This document shows, piece after piece, positions 10,601 through 18,902 of a stretch of 64,000 bases of DNA. Source of the stretch: Arthrobacter sp. AZCC_0090. GTDB lineage: Bacteria; Actinomycetota; Actinomycetes; Actinomycetales; Micrococcaceae. The notes beneath the pieces were generated by a model. The model did no database searches. It had not been told where the DNA came from and worked only from the letters and a program-made list of their open reading frames with translations. The translations under genes were made by a program, and so were the position numbers. The DNA lies in the NCBI RefSeq assembly GCF_014207375.1, contig NZ_JACHEE010000002.1, positions 166,885-230,884 on the forward strand. The letters are read 5' to 3'. Position 1 is the stretch's first letter. Every line of letters starts with the position of its first letter.

Positions 10601-11212
10601 GTCGACGAGCTGAGACAATCCCAGTCCTGGGGTGCGACGGTGGCAGCATGGCGGCGATCCACAGTCGCCAGCCGAGCAACTGCAGAGCACGTTGTCTTAG
10701 AGGCATTAGAAACAATCGCCTCGGCACAGGATCCGGCGGCTGTCCTCCACTCTCGGCTCCTTTCCTTCCGGAACGGGATTGCCGCTCACGAGACTGATCC
10801 ACTGACCGAGCCGATCCGCACCGTCCGGCCAGACGTCGCGAAGATGATCGGCCAAGTCGTGGAACGGATCAAACGCAGGACTTACACCATCACGAAAGCA
10901 GCCCAGATGCTCGACACCGAATGGAAGCGAAACCTTCTCGGCGCTCTTCCACCGACCATGCGTGAGGATGACCTCAAGAGGGTGATTGGCACAGTTGCTC
11001 TCTACCGCGACAGATGGGGCGTCGACGACTCGCCACTCCCGCTCGGACCCATCCCTGAGGACTCCGACAGGGAACGGCTGTCGCAGACCACGGGCGTTCA
11101 ACAACTCATTGCAGAGGCATCACGCGCGGCAGTCGCCAAGCAACCTGATAGCTGGTTTGACGTCCCGTTCAACCGAGAACCAGGCCTAAGAAATGTCGGT
11201 TGGCAGCTTTAA
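7642..11212 (+). pseudogene. MobF (TrwC/TraA-type) conjugative relaxase-helicase, frameshifted
   Basis: Would be about 1189 residues if intact. The N-terminal relaxase part (7642 to about 8520) has the tyrosine pair in DATAYYMKAG, VVGFDLTFSVPKSVSVLWAL and the metal-binding triad region GDPQLHTHLVIANR. The C-terminal part has RecD-like helicase motifs: Walker A VVGPAGTGKTTAL, Walker B VVDEASMV, then LLVGDPGQLDAIDAGG and TAHRSQGITVD. The two parts are in different frames. The reading restores if one C is removed from the run of five C at 8522-8526, giving DSPTATTTLKLRQQATL, and frame 2 is then open to 11212. Function would be nicking oriT and unwinding for transfer. The single-base break means decay or a sequencing error. 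Confidence 0.88.
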
Positions 11213-11256
11213 ACTGAGCTCGAACAGGGCCATCGGGCGAGAAGGGAGAGCGGGCA

Positions 11257-12440
11257 ATGCCTAGACCGCCGCTGCAGATCGGAACCTGGGGGAAGATCAG
11301 CCGAGATGAGGTATCGCCAGGTGTCTGGCGCGCGATGGCCAGATTCCGGGACTTCGACGGCGTCACCCGCAAAGTGGAGGCTCGGGCGGCGGCCACGTCG
11401 AAAAACGACAAAGGTGGAAAGGCCGAACGACTGCTGATTGCAGCGCTCACGGAGCGTGCCATGCCCGCTGGCGAAGACATCACGTCAGACACACGAATCA
11501 CCAAGCTCGGTCTGATTTGGTGGGCGGAATTTGAGGACGCTGATCGCGCACTCAATACGCGCCGTCGATACAGGGACATCCTCGACAACTACGCTTCACC
11601 CGGCGTCGGAGGCCTGCGGATTCGCGAAGCAACGGTCTCCACTTTGGATCGTTTCCTCAAGACCATGCGTATCAAACATGGCAACGCCACGGCAAAGCTA
11701 TGCAAAACGGTGCTGTCTGGAATGCTCGGCCTCGCAGCGCGCCACGGCGCCCTGGATGGGAACCCCTTGCGGGATGTGGCTACGATCCCGACAAATCACA
11801 AGGAAGTCCGGGCGCTAACAGTGACAGAGGTTTGGGCATTACGTGCGGGTCTCAGGCAATGGGAGGCCGACAAGAAGCAGGCCGGCCGATACCCGACGCT
11901 GTCGACATCCTCGACGTCATCGACATCATGCTCGCCACGGGCGCACGCATCGGTGAGGCCTTGGCCATACGGTGGAAGGACGTCGATCTAAAATCCGAAA
12001 AGCCCACCGTCACAGTCAACGGAACGATTGTCTACATGCCTAAACAGGGACTGACCATCCAGGACCACCCTAAGAGCGCCAATTCCCGTCAAAGGTACTT
12101 CCTGCCGTCTTTCGCTGTGGAAATGCTCCTGAGACGGAAAATTGGGCAACCGGAGGCCAATCCGTGGGACGTCGTGTTTCCCTCGGCCGTTGGTTCGCTG
12201 CGCGATCCGAACAACTTCCGCAAGCAGTGGCGCTCCGCGAGTGACGATCTTGGTTTCCAATGGGTTACCCCGCATACCTTCAGAAAGACTGTTGGAACCC
12301 TGCTGGAGGCCTCGTCAGGCGTCGCTGTCGCTTCCGCCCAGCTTGGCCATTCCAGCGAAAACGTGACAAAGAAGCACTACGTCCAGAAGACGCACGAGGC
12401 ACCGGATAACACCTCGCTGCTGGAGGCGTTCGGCAACTAG
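11257..12440 (+). pseudogene. Tyrosine recombinase / integrase, frameshifted
   Basis: Would be about 394 residues. The first frame (ATG at 11257, preceded by AGAAGGGAG) gives an N-terminal arm and core-binding domain (TKLGLIWWAEFEDAD, LDRFLKTMRI, LGLAARHGALDGNPL). The second frame carries the catalytic domain: ATGARIGEALAIRW (Arg), TPHTFRKTVG (His-x-x-Arg), LGHSSENVTKKHYV (His and nucleophile Tyr). The frames join near 11880-11890, where one base is missing around GCAGGCCGGCCG. It starts 44 bases after the relaxase pseudogene and ends 102 bases from the 3' end of the CAT tRNA, the usual position for an integrase of a tRNA-targeting element. Confidence 0.88.
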
Positions 12441-12448
12441 CTTGATTC

Positions 12449-12470
12449 GTTTCCGGTGGGTTTCCGGTGG
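12449..12470. repeat. Tandem 11-bp repeat beside the integrase end
   Basis: Two perfect adjacent copies of GTTTCCGGTGG start 8 bases after the integrase stop and lie about 70 bases from the tRNA 3' end. Tyrosine integrases often have short direct repeats as arm-type binding sites close to att, so this is a candidate. Function is inferred. Confidence 0.35.
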
Positions 12471-12498
12471 ATGGCTACCTCAGAACGTCAAAATGAAA

Positions 12499-12538
12499 GA
12501 GCCCCTGAGCTGCGTTTCCGCAGCTCAGGGGCTCTTTT
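12499..12538. terminator. Bidirectional intrinsic terminator
   Basis: A perfect 15-base inverted repeat (GAGCCCCTGAGCTGC at 12499-12513 and its complement at 12520-12534) with a 6-base loop, followed by TTTTC on the plus strand. On the minus strand the stem is followed by TTTCATTTT. It can end both the integrase transcript and the tRNA transcribed from the minus strand. Confidence 0.85.
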
Positions 12539-12542
12539 CGGG

Positions 12543-12616
12543 TAGGGCTACTCGGACTTGAACCGAGGACCTTAGGATTATGAGTCCCGCGCTCTAACCA
12601 GCTGAGCTATAGCCCC
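12543..12616 (-). tRNA. tRNA with CAT anticodon (tRNA-Met; Ile2 not excluded)
   Basis: The minus strand folds as a 74-base cloverleaf: acceptor GGGGCTA paired with TAGCCCT (first pair G-U), D arm GCTC/GAGC, anticodon loop CTCATAA, T arm CTCGG-TTCAAGT-CCGAG and discriminator A. No CCA is encoded. A CAT anticodon can be elongator Met or the lysidine-modified Ile2; it is not initiator-like. Its 3' end faces the integrase pseudogene, so it is the likely insertion target of that element. Confidence 0.9.
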
Positions 12617-12738
12617 GTAAAGTGCCTGGCGGAGGGTTCCTAGGGAAGCTCCCCGGGCCAAAACACTCTAGCAATAATAGTCATCTCCAAGGCTCAGGCG
12701 CACACCAGGCCATCCCTCAGTCCAAACCGGTGCCAGGC

Positions 12739-13935
12739 TTAGACGACCTTGTCCTCGTAGGCCGCGCCGCGGTACAGGTCTTCAAAGGTCTGAAGCGTGC
12801 CCTCGATGCTGTGGGGCTCCACCATGGCGCGGCTCGCCTTGCCCATGGCTTCGAGTTCACCGGCCGGTAAACGAAACAGTTCAGTGATCCGGGCTGCCAG
12901 CTCGTTGCTGTCGCCCGGGGTAAACAGGTGCCCGTTCTCCCCTTCGCGCACCAGATGCGGCAGCGCCATCGCGTTGGCGAGAAGAACCGGCGTCGACGCC
13001 GACATCGCCTCGAGCGTCACGAGGGACTGCAGTTCGGCCGTCCCGGGCATGCAGAACAAGTCGGCGCGAATGTACGCCTTCCTCAGGTCCTCATCACTCG
13101 CAAGGCCCAGGAACCTGACCCGCTCCCCCAGGCCCAGGCGCTTGGCTTGTGCCTCCAATGCGGCCCGGACCTCGCCGCCGCCGACGATTTCAAGGTGCAC
13201 CTTGAGATCGGCCGGCGTCTTGGAGACGGCGTCGATCAGCACGTCCACGTGCTTTTCTTCGGCAAGGCGGCCGACGAAGAGGACGGTGGGGTTGGCATGC
13301 GGCTCAATCTCTTCGCCTGGCTGCAGTTCATAAGCAGCGGCGTCAATACCGTTGGACAGAGGCAGGACCTTGCGGAGGAAGGCGTGCTGGTGCATGGCCT
13401 TCGCCGCCAGCGGAGTGGGCGTGGTGACGACGTCGGCCATGCCCATGACCTTGCCCATGTCCTTCCACGACACGCGCCCGATGATGTCCTTGAACCACTG
13501 CGGGAACGGCAAGAACGGGTTCAGGTTTTCGGGCATGAAGTGGTTAGTGGCCACGATCCGGATCCCGCGCTTCTTGGCCTCGTAGAGAACGTGTTCGCCG
13601 ATCATGTAGTGGCTCTGGATGTGCACGACGTCCGGCTTGACCCTATCGAAGAGCAGCGCGATGTCCTTCTTGATTTCCCACGGGTAGGAGATCCGAAAGT
13701 ACTCGTGCGTGAAGACACCGTGGGACTTCAAACGGTGCACCGTGGCTTCGTCCGCGAATTCGGTGAAGCTCTTGCCGTTGTCCGCCCGGCAGGCCAGCAC
13801 GTGGACGTCGTGCCCCCGCGCCTTCATGCCTTTGGCAAGCCGGTACCCGAACTGAGCAGCACCGTTGACTTGCGGCCGGTATGTGTCTGCCGCAATCAGG
13901 ATGGTGAGAGGTTTGTTGGTTTCGGGAATGGTCAC
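12739..13935 (-). CDS. Glycosyltransferase family 4
   Basis: 398 residues with the GT-B fold of GT4 enzymes. The N-terminal acceptor domain starts ILIAADTYRPQVNGAA and contains DVVHIQSHYMIGEH. The C-terminal nucleotide-sugar domain has VLFVGRLAEEKHVDVLIDA and the E-x7-E region (GTAELQSLVTLEAMSAST), which binds the sugar donor. Cytoplasmic or membrane-peripheral, probably making a glycolipid or other glycoconjugate; donor and acceptor cannot be read from the sequence. It lies 111 bases downstream of a DMT transporter on the same strand, in a neighbourhood with a phospholipid-head-group enzyme, which fits lipid glycosylation (inference). Confidence 0.88.
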   Translation of the reverse strand: MTIPETNKPLTILIAADTYRPQVNGAAQFGYRLAKGMKARGHDVHVLACRADNGKSFTEFADEATVHRLKSHGVFTHEYFRISYPWEIKKDIALLFDRVKPDVVHIQSHYMIGEHVLYEAKKRGIRIVATNHFMPENLNPFLPFPQWFKDIIGRVSWKDMGKVMGMADVVTTPTPLAAKAMHQHAFLRKVLPLSNGIDAAAYELQPGEEIEPHANPTVLFVGRLAEEKHVDVLIDAVSKTPADLKVHLEIVGGGEVRAALEAQAKRLGLGERVRFLGLASDEDLRKAYIRADLFCMPGTAELQSLVTLEAMSASTPVLLANAMALPHLVREGENGHLFTPGDSNELAARITELFRLPAGELEAMGKASRAMVEPHSIEGTLQTFEDLYRGAAYEDKVV

Positions 13936-14046
13936 GTGGAGAACTCCTGATGGTCACGGTGCGAACATCGCAAGGCGTATTGCCCTACGACGTCTTCGCC
14001 GGCTGCCTGCCGCGGGTGTGCGGGGCACGGTTTGTTGAGCGTTGCC

Positions 14047-14952
14047 CTAGGCCTTCCGGCTCGCTGCCGCCTTCGCGTCACGTTTCCGTTTGGTGACCTC
14101 GGGATGGTGCCGGCTCAGGGCAATAACCCCCACGATAGCAAGGGAAGCGGCCACAGCCATGGCGATTGCGAGCACGGCGTGGACATCGGGACGAAGCTCA
14201 CCCAAAATAGCGATCCCAATGGCGATCCCGACAATGGGGTCGATCACAGTGAGCCCTGCGATCACCAGATCCGGCGGGCCGCCGGAGTAGGCGCTCTGCA
14301 CGAACCAGGAACCGAGCCCGCCGGCCGCGGCGATGGCCACCACCGTGTACCACTGCACATTCAGCAGAAAATGCCCGTTGGGATCCAGAAGGTGCCGGCC
14401 AATAATGCGCGTCAGTACGGCGACGAATCCGAACAAGACACCTGCGCCCAGGATGTACACGAAGGCGCTCATGCGGTGCCGGAACATGACAGCCAAAGTT
14501 CCAAAGAGCCCGACGGCGAGAGCCAGTAGGAGCACGATGGTTATTTCGTCCTCGCCGCTGACGTGGTGGTTCTCCTGGGTGGCGTTGACCGCCAACAGGA
14601 CGAACAGGGCAGAACCCGTCACACAAGCCGAGATCGCCACCACGGTGCCGCGATTGATGCTGAGGCCTTGGTCCTTGGCGTTGACCACCGTGGTGATCAC
14701 CAAAGCGATGGCACCGATGGGCTGAACCACGGTCAGGGGAGCCGACACCAAGGCGATGGCGTTCATGCCCATGCCCAAGGCAAGCAACAGCAGGCCCAAC
14801 ATCCAACGTGGATTCCTGAGAAGTCTCAAGAATCCTTGGGAACTCAAGGCGAGTCCACCGGTATCGGCTTTGACCGCGCTGCCCTGGCGCTGGGCACCAA
14901 TGGCAAGGCAGAAGGCGCCAAGCACCGCAAGAAGAACTGCAAACCAGACCAT
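14047..14952 (-). CDS. DMT superfamily transporter (EamA/NIPA-like)
   Basis: 301 residues with about nine or ten hydrophobic segments and a short basic C-terminus (TKRKRDAKAAASRKA). Segments such as SAPLTVVQPIGAIALVI and GLTVIDPIVGIAIGIAILGE are the conserved end-of-repeat motifs of drug/metabolite transporters, of the type related to NIPA magnesium channels. The substrate is unknown. Its ATG shares one base with the TGA of the upstream CDP-alcohol transferase (TGATG), so translation is coupled. Confidence 0.8.
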   Translation of the reverse strand: MVWFAVLLAVLGAFCLAIGAQRQGSAVKADTGGLALSSQGFLRLLRNPRWMLGLLLLALGMGMNAIALVSAPLTVVQPIGAIALVITTVVNAKDQGLSINRGTVVAISACVTGSALFVLLAVNATQENHHVSGEDEITIVLLLALAVGLFGTLAVMFRHRMSAFVYILGAGVLFGFVAVLTRIIGRHLLDPNGHFLLNVQWYTVVAIAAAGGLGSWFVQSAYSGGPPDLVIAGLTVIDPIVGIAIGIAILGELRPDVHAVLAIAMAVAASLAIVGVIALSRHHPEVTKRKRDAKAAASRKA

Positions 14953-15575
14953 CAGCTACGACCGCCGTCGTTGGCTTTGAGCTCTTTGCCCTTGCGGAGG
15001 ATCGCCCAGAAATAGTTGTAGGCAGCTACCCAATGGCCCACGAGGCCCAAACCGAGGCAGACCCAAGCAGTGACGAAGTAGACACCTGTGAAGGGAATCG
15101 CGAGCTTGGAAAGGACCAGAAGCGGAGTGCCAAGGAGCAGGAACGCGGTCCGGACTTTGCCGATCCGGCTCACCGGGAGGTCGGGGTGGCTGTGGAAATA
15201 GAACAAGGAGGCGGTGCCGAGGACGACGTCGGGCACGACCAGTGCGGCGAGATACCACCAGTCAACGACGCCGGCGATCACCAAAGTGACAGCGACGGTG
15301 ATGAGTGCCAGGCGGTCTGCCACGGGATCCAGGATGCGGCCCAGTTTGGACGCTTGGTTGAAGCGCCGCGCGACGTAGCCATCTACCCAGTCCGTGCCAC
15401 CCATGATGGCAAGAACCAGGACGGCGAAACCGTATTCCTTCCGCCACAGCACCAGCCACACAAACAGCGGAACGCCCATGAAACGCAGGACTGTCAGGAA
15501 ATTGGGGACGGTGAAGATGAGATCGTGGTCGATCTGCGGCTGGCCCGGGCGGGCGCCTGCACCGATGAACTTCAC
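14952..15575 (-). CDS. CDP-alcohol phosphatidyltransferase family protein
   Basis: 207 residues. Transfers a phosphatidyl group from a CDP-activated lipid to an alcohol, as in PgsA/cardiolipin synthase. The catalytic motif D-G-x2-A-R-x8-G-x3-D-x3-D is present as DWVDGYVARRFNQASKLG followed by RILDPVADR. Four or more membrane segments follow. The longer open frame extends upstream over the neighbouring gene, but the GTG at 15575 (VKFIGAGARP) with GGGGGA just upstream is the sensible start. It follows the holin-like gene by 49 bases and is coupled to the DMT gene. The alcohol (glycerol phosphate, inositol phosphate or other) is not determined. Confidence 0.88.
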   Translation of the reverse strand: MKFIGAGARPGQPQIDHDLIFTVPNFLTVLRFMGVPLFVWLVLWRKEYGFAVLVLAIMGGTDWVDGYVARRFNQASKLGRILDPVADRLALITVAVTLVIAGVVDWWYLAALVVPDVVLGTASLFYFHSHPDLPVSRIGKVRTAFLLLGTPLLVLSKLAIPFTGVYFVTAWVCLGLGLVGHWVAAYNYFWAILRKGKELKANDGGRS

Positions 15576-15624
15576 CTGTCCCCCTTTCCCTAGTCCGCGG
15601 CTGGTGTGGTTGCTTACCGTCCTA

Positions 15625-16473
15625 TTACTTCTTGAACAGCTTCCGTAGTCCCACTGCAGCCACCGTGGCGGACGCGGTAAAGAGAAGCAGCTCCTTCCAG
15701 CGGGCGGCGAGCCGCTCCGCCAGCCCTGCCGGAACTTTCTCACCGAGATCTGCGAGTTTGTCGGCCGCAAACTGGCGTCCGTCGTCGAACTTTTGCCCTG
15801 CAGCGTCCAGGAGGGCCTTTCCTTGGGTCTTGACATCGAGCTCGACGCCGAGCTGATCACGAACGTCCGCGAGGTGTTCGCGGCGCTGCTCCAGACGGCG
15901 GAGCAGTTCGGCCTCGCTCGGGGCGGGCGGTTGCTCGGCCTTGTGTGCCTCTGCCTTGGCGGCTTTTTCGGCCTTGGCCTGCTCGGCCGCGGCGGCTTTC
16001 GCTGCTTCCGCAGCCTTATAGGCCTCCGACGAGGGGTCCAGGACGCTTGCGTCGAACGACGTCCCCTCCGTGATGATGCCAAGATCGTGCTTGATCCCGC
16101 GGATGGTCTTCTCAGGTACAAGCGGCATAGCCCTCTTGAACGAGAGGAATCCAATGAGGGCTCCCACAAGAATGATCAGCAGGAACGCTGCAGCGACGAC
16201 GAGCGCGGCGAGCCACGCTGGCATGACCGTGGCCAGGCCTAGGATCGCGGCCACCACCAGAGCGATGACGAGCAAAGAGAGGAAGATCAGCGCGACGCCA
16301 ACGAATGCCCCCGCAACACCCAGATGCTTGCCTTTGCCCTTGAGCTCAAGCTTAGCCATGTTGATTTCGTCATTGAGCTGCCGCGGCGCAAGCCGAGCCG
16401 CAAGTTTGAGGGTGTTCGGCAATGCCGAAATGCCCTGGCGTTGGCCGGCCCGGCCGCTGTGACGTCCACTCAT
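15625..16473 (-). CDS. Holin-X-like phage holin family membrane protein
   Basis: 282 residues. Two adjacent hydrophobic hairpin segments at about 53-85 and 87-112 (LIFLSLLVIALVVAAIL, LAALVVAAAFLLIILVGAL) match the actinobacterial holin superfamily III / DUF1469 pattern. An Ala/Lys/Glu-rich coiled region at about 155-205 follows, then a helical C-terminus ending in a weak membrane segment (LLLFTASATVAAVGL). Despite the name these are ordinary chromosomal envelope proteins in actinobacteria and there is no prophage here. It is first in an operon with the CDP-alcohol transferase and DMT genes, and divergent from the exporter at 16657. Confidence 0.75.
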   Translation of the reverse strand: MSGRHSGRAGQRQGISALPNTLKLAARLAPRQLNDEINMAKLELKGKGKHLGVAGAFVGVALIFLSLLVIALVVAAILGLATVMPAWLAALVVAAAFLLIILVGALIGFLSFKRAMPLVPEKTIRGIKHDLGIITEGTSFDASVLDPSSEAYKAAEAAKAAAAEQAKAEKAAKAEAHKAEQPPAPSEAELLRRLEQRREHLADVRDQLGVELDVKTQGKALLDAAGQKFDDGRQFAADKLADLGEKVPAGLAERLAARWKELLLFTASATVAAVGLRKLFKK

Positions 16474-16656
16474 TGGTTCCGCCTCACTGCTTCCTACTTG
16501 CTCCTACCCGGCACTGGCGCGGAGGCGAAACAACCGCCCACGCGCACCTGTCCACAAAACTACCATTCAGCTTCAGCCTCAACTTCCGGGACAGTCCTGC
16601 GGCGCGCCTTTGCCATCCCTGATAAATATGATCTGTCGCACATAGGATTGATAATC

Positions 16657-17880
16657 GTGAACACTCCCCCTGTACCGGGCGATTCCCTCAGCCGACGCGA
16701 AAAACTCCTCTACATCCTGCTACTTGGCGCCTTGACCGCCCTGGGTCCGTTTACGGTGGACCTCTATCTGCCGGCGTTCCCCGCATTGGAGCATCATTTC
16801 GACGTCTCGGCCGCCGCGATCCAACTCACATTGACCGGTACAACGGTGGGCTTCGCCATCGGGCAATTGGTGGTGGGCCCGTTCAGCGACAAATTCGGAC
16901 GCCGCATGCCCTTGATCCTTGCGACGGCCCTGCACATCGGTTCCTCCCTCGGCGCCGCATTGTCCACGGACATCAGCACGCTCGCCTTGTTCCGCGTCCT
17001 CATGGGCATCGGCGCGGCAGGGGGTGGCGTGGTGGCCATGGCCATGGTCCGGGATCTTTTCGCAGGCTATGCCATGGTGCGGATGTTCTCCCGGATGTCA
17101 CTGGTCAATGGCCTCGCGCCGATCCTGGCTCCGATCATTGGTTCACAACTGCTGTTGGTAATGCCCTGGCCCGGGATCTTCTATTTCCTGGCGAGCTACG
17201 GAATCCTGGTGATCATCGCCGCAGTGTTCCTCATCCGGGAAACCTATCCTGCCGAGCTTCGCCGGCAGACGACATCGACGGCGGGTCAGCGTTACAAGGC
17301 CGTTTTCGCCGACCGGATTTTCGTGGGGATGCTGCTCGTTGGCGGATTCAACTTCGGCGGACTGTTTGCGTATCTCTCCGCATCGACATTCCTGTTCCAA
17401 CAGGTGTACAACTTCTCTCCGCAGGAATACGGACTGCTGTTCGGCGTCAACTCCCTTGGCATCGTCGCCGGCGTCCAGATCAGCTCGAGGGTCATCAAAC
17501 GGGTTGCACCCCAATGGATCATGGCCTTTGCCACGGCCTGGATGCTCCTGATGGCCGCATTGATCGTGGTGTTCGATCTCCTGCACTTCGGCCTGTGGGG
17601 CGTCATGGTCCCACTGTGGTTCTGCATCCTGGCCACCGGGTTCATGTTCCCCTGCGTACAGGTCATTGCCCTCGCCAACCACGGTGCGCAGGCCGGAACA
17701 GCGGCCTCCTTGCTGGGTGCCTCGAACTTCCTGATGGCCGGCATCATTCCGCCGGTGGTTGGCTGGCTGGGCGTCGGCTCCGCCATTCCCATGGGCGCCG
17801 TGCAGGCGGTGTGTCTCGCGTGCGCCGTGGCAGCCCTCTGGCTCGTTGTGCGGCCTCGCGCTGTCCCCTCCATCCACTAA
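16657..17880 (+). CDS. MFS multidrug exporter, Bcr/CflA family
   Basis: 407 residues, 12 membrane segments. The first helix motif GPFTVDLYLPAFP and the loop GPFSDKFGRRMPL are signatures of the Bcr/CflA drug:proton antiporters, as is GIGAAGGGVVAMAMVRDLF in helix 4. It probably expels small hydrophobic drugs such as chloramphenicol or bicyclomycin-type compounds; the substrate is inferred from the family. The open frame runs further upstream into the divergent gene. GTG at 16657 with AGGA 9 bases before it gives the normal family N-terminus (NTPPVPGDSLSRREKLLYIL). Confidence 0.87.
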   Translation: MNTPPVPGDSLSRREKLLYILLLGALTALGPFTVDLYLPAFPALEHHFDVSAAAIQLTLTGTTVGFAIGQLVVGPFSDKFGRRMPLILATALHIGSSLGAALSTDISTLALFRVLMGIGAAGGGVVAMAMVRDLFAGYAMVRMFSRMSLVNGLAPILAPIIGSQLLLVMPWPGIFYFLASYGILVIIAAVFLIRETYPAELRRQTTSTAGQRYKAVFADRIFVGMLLVGGFNFGGLFAYLSASTFLFQQVYNFSPQEYGLLFGVNSLGIVAGVQISSRVIKRVAPQWIMAFATAWMLLMAALIVVFDLLHFGLWGVMVPLWFCILATGFMFPCVQVIALANHGAQAGTAASLLGASNFLMAGIIPPVVGWLGVGSAIPMGAVQAVCLACAVAALWLVVRPRAVPSIH

Positions 17881-17944
17881 TACGCAAATCCATCCACCGA
17901 TGAGCGGGGACCGGACGTGTCGTGCGGGCAAGTAGGCTCAACCC

Positions 17945-18124
17945 ATGACTCGCAAACCGCACCGCAACGGCCGCGGCCTTTTCCTCGGGGCGATGCTCGG
18001 CGCCGTCGTCGGCTTCTTGCTGGGCCGCGGGGCCGGAAACGCCGCGTTCGGAGCCCTGGTGGGCGCCGTCGTCGGCTCTGCGATTCTTTACCGGATCAAT
18101 CCCGGGCCCTGGAAGCGGGACTAA
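17945..18124 (+). CDS. Small glycine-zipper membrane protein
   Basis: 59 residues. After a basic N-terminus (MTRKPHRNGRG) come two short hydrophobic glycine-rich segments, GAMLGAVVGFLLGRGAG and GALVGAVVGSAILY, then NPGPWKRD. The GxxxG spacing is typical of glycine-zipper membrane peptides. It begins 64 bases after the exporter stop on the same strand and could be co-transcribed. The function is unknown. The upstream Shine-Dalgarno is weak (AAGTAGG). Confidence 0.6.
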   Translation: MTRKPHRNGRGLFLGAMLGAVVGFLLGRGAGNAAFGALVGAVVGSAILYRINPGPWKRD

Positions 18125-18184
18125 GCGGGCCGCCCGATGGGTCGAGGGGTGTTGCAGGGCATGGCCCGGCGATAAAGTTGAGAT

Positions 18185-18592
18185 GTGCCCCGTTGGCAGG
18201 AACTGCAACCTATTCCAGCCCCATGGCAGCGCAGGGATGACGGCATCCTGCCGCTGTGGTGGGATCGCCTGTGCACGGTGACCAGCCCCCAGTCCGCGGC
18301 CCTCTATGCGGCCGGACTTTTCACAGAGGACCGCCGCCGCCCGATTGCCCAATGGTTCAATCCAACAAACGGCGCGGCCTTGCTCGTGGCTCCGGAAACC
18401 TCGCCCGAATGGCCCGTCCAACGCTTCGGAATCTTCTACGCACCCCCTGGCGGCGGATTCACGCGCGTTCACTCCGCTGCCCACGAATGGCACCCGCGGG
18501 AACCGAGGACGCCCCCCACCGAGGACGAGGCTTTCCGGGACGCCGTGGCCGAGGCGGCGAGATTCCTGCAAGTGGAGATGGATTTCGTCTGA
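18185..18592 (+). CDS. Conserved hypothetical protein
   Basis: 135 residues, soluble, no signal peptide or membrane segment. Features include a Trp-rich start (WQELQPIPAPWQRRDDGILPLWW), a central part with WFNPTNGAALLVAP and a C-terminal helix (EDEAFRDAVAEAARFLQVE). I do not recognise a domain. The GTG at 18185 is the first start in frame. It ends just before a minus-strand terminator and tRNA-Asn, so it is probably the last gene of the small plus-strand group after the exporter. Confidence 0.6.
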   Translation: MPRWQELQPIPAPWQRRDDGILPLWWDRLCTVTSPQSAALYAAGLFTEDRRRPIAQWFNPTNGAALLVAPETSPEWPVQRFGIFYAPPGGGFTRVHSAAHEWHPREPRTPPTEDEAFRDAVAEAARFLQVEMDFV

Positions 18593-18621
18593 ATGTTGAG
18601 CAAAATCTGACAAATCGAAGC

Positions 18622-18661
18622 AAAAAAGTAGGCCCCGCACCTGTAAAACCGGTGCGGGGCC
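18622..18661 (-). terminator. Intrinsic terminator of tRNA-Asn (first copy)
   Basis: GGCCCCGCACC (18631-18641) pairs with GGTGCGGGGCC (18651-18661) around a 9-base loop. Read on the minus strand the stem is followed by TACTTTTTTG. It starts 6 bases after the 3' end of the tRNA-Asn at 18668. Confidence 0.8.
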
Positions 18662-18667
18662 TTCGCG

Positions 18668-18740
18668 CTCCTCCGACTGGACTTGAACCAGTAACCCTTC
18701 GATTAACAGTCGAATGCTCTGCCAATTGAGCTACGGAGGA
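18668..18740 (-). tRNA. tRNA-Asn (GTT), first copy
   Basis: 73 bases, complete cloverleaf: acceptor TCCTCCG/CGGAGGA, D arm GCTC/GAGC, anticodon loop CTGTTAA, T arm CTGG-TTCAAGT-CCAG and discriminator G, as expected for Asn. CCA is not encoded. It is identical to the copy at 24381-24453, and the flanks AATGAAGCG (5') and GCG (3') are also shared. Confidence 0.95.
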
Positions 18741-18902
18741 ATGAAGCGGTTATGACTTTAGCAAAGGTTTTGCCGCAAGTGAAATCGACTCAGGATCACG
18801 TGCGGACGCCCTGCGTGATACCCCTCCCGGGTATAGCGAATGCCGCGAAGCTGACGCCCCTCCAGAGGTAGGATGGTCCGGCTCCTACGAAGGGAAGGAA
18901 AC

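Noticed and set aside
15625..16473. Prophage suggested by the holin-like gene
   Set aside because: No other phage genes nearby; holin-X-like proteins are ordinary envelope proteins in actinobacteria.
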